Assembly (NCBI GenBank): GCA_030622265.1
Contig: JAUXGG010000146.1
Location: 1 to 5,367, forward strand
Length of the DNA: 5,367 nucleotides
Direction of reading: 5' to 3'
Source of the DNA: Candidatus Eiseniibacteriota bacterium
GTDB lineage: Bacteria; Arandabacterota; Arandabacteria; Arandabacterales; Arandabacteraceae
Shown: one piece after another, positions 5,145 to 5,367 of the stretch
Numbering within the stretch: the stretch's first letter is position 1
Layout: every line of letters begins with the position of its first letter
The notes under the pieces: generated by a model
Seen by the model: the letters and a program-made list of their open reading frames with translations, nothing else
What the model was told of the DNA's origin: nothing
Databases searched by the model: none
Made by a program: the position numbers and the translations under genes

Positions 5145-5367
5145 ATGAGGGATTCAATAAGAACCGGTGTGAGCTTCGGCATGACCTCAGGGGCCATTAC
5201 CACGCTCGGCCTGATGGTCGGGCTGCATTCCGGAACTCATTCCAGGCTGACGGTCATAGGTGGGATCTTCACTATCGCGATAGCGGACGCCTTCTCGGAC
5301 GCCCTCGGCATCCACGTGTCCGAAGAGGCAGAGCACGTGCATACCGAGCGAGAGATCTGGGCATCGA
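5145..5367 (+). CDS. VIT1/CCC1 family iron/manganese transporter, 3' end outside window
   Basis: ATG 5145 opens a frame of 74 complete codons running to the window edge. It is too short for simple ORF lists but clearly coding. The protein starts MRDSIRTGVSFGMTSGAITT, the family's conserved first membrane helix (GVSFGMTSGAITTLGLMVGL, about residues 8-27). A second helix follows, ending in ADAFSDALGIHVSEEAE (about 49-65). This ADAFSDALGIH-SEE block is the hallmark of the DUF125 / VIT1-CCC1 family, whose members move Fe2+ or Mn2+ across membranes, usually out of the cytoplasm. The acidic and histidine residues after it (SEEAEHVHTERE) fit the metal-handling segment between helices. Remaining helices lie outside the window. 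AAGG 4 bases upstream is a weak, close SD. The 24-base gap from the aconitase stop, with no terminator, argues for one transcript. Linked iron homeostasis is an inference. Confidence 0.85.
   Translation, partial: MRDSIRTGVSFGMTSGAITTLGLMVGLHSGTHSRLTVIGGIFTIAIADAFSDALGIHVSEEAEHVHTEREIWAS

Overview
The window reads as a chromosomal fragment of a Gram-negative (diderm), moderately GC-rich bacterium. Two exported proteins point that way. One has a lipobox signal peptide. The other ends in a C-terminal FlgD-like/Por-type sorting domain, which is characteristic of the Fibrobacteres-Chlorobi-Bacteroidetes (FCB) superphylum and neighbouring candidate phyla such as Latescibacteria, Eisenbacteria and Zixibacteria. 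The phylum assignment is inference only. I see no mobile-element gene, CRISPR array, rRNA or tRNA.

Layout: five protein-coding genes, two of them cut by the window ends. On the minus strand, reading right to left, are (i) a secreted metallo-beta-lactamase-fold protein (2922-1687), (ii) a stand-alone RecB/AddB/Cas4-like PD-(D/E)XK nuclease with four iron-sulfur-type cysteines (1556-360), and (iii) the N-terminal third of a lipoprotein alpha/beta-hydrolase of the proline-iminopeptidase (S33) type (293 to the left edge). The nuclease has its own good sigma70-type promoter. The hydrolase gene starts 66 bases after the nuclease stop and probably shares its transcript.

On the plus strand are (iv) a complete short aconitase-family enzyme of the 'Aquifex type' (3192-5120), followed after 24 bases by (v) the start of a VIT1/CCC1-family iron/manganese transporter (5145 to the right edge). 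These two look like one operon joining a [4Fe-4S] enzyme to metal handling.

The 269-base divergent region between the metallo-beta-lactamase-fold gene and the aconitase gene (2923-3191) is the most structured non-coding stretch. It holds a 46-base nested palindrome, a 9-base direct repeat spaced 32 bases apart, and a putative aconitase promoter buried in a second inverted repeat. A GGGG[T/A]CAG motif recurs in three intergenic places, suggesting a dispersed REP-like family. No single finding amounts to a clearly new system. The best leads are this repeat family and the promoter-overlapping dyad.
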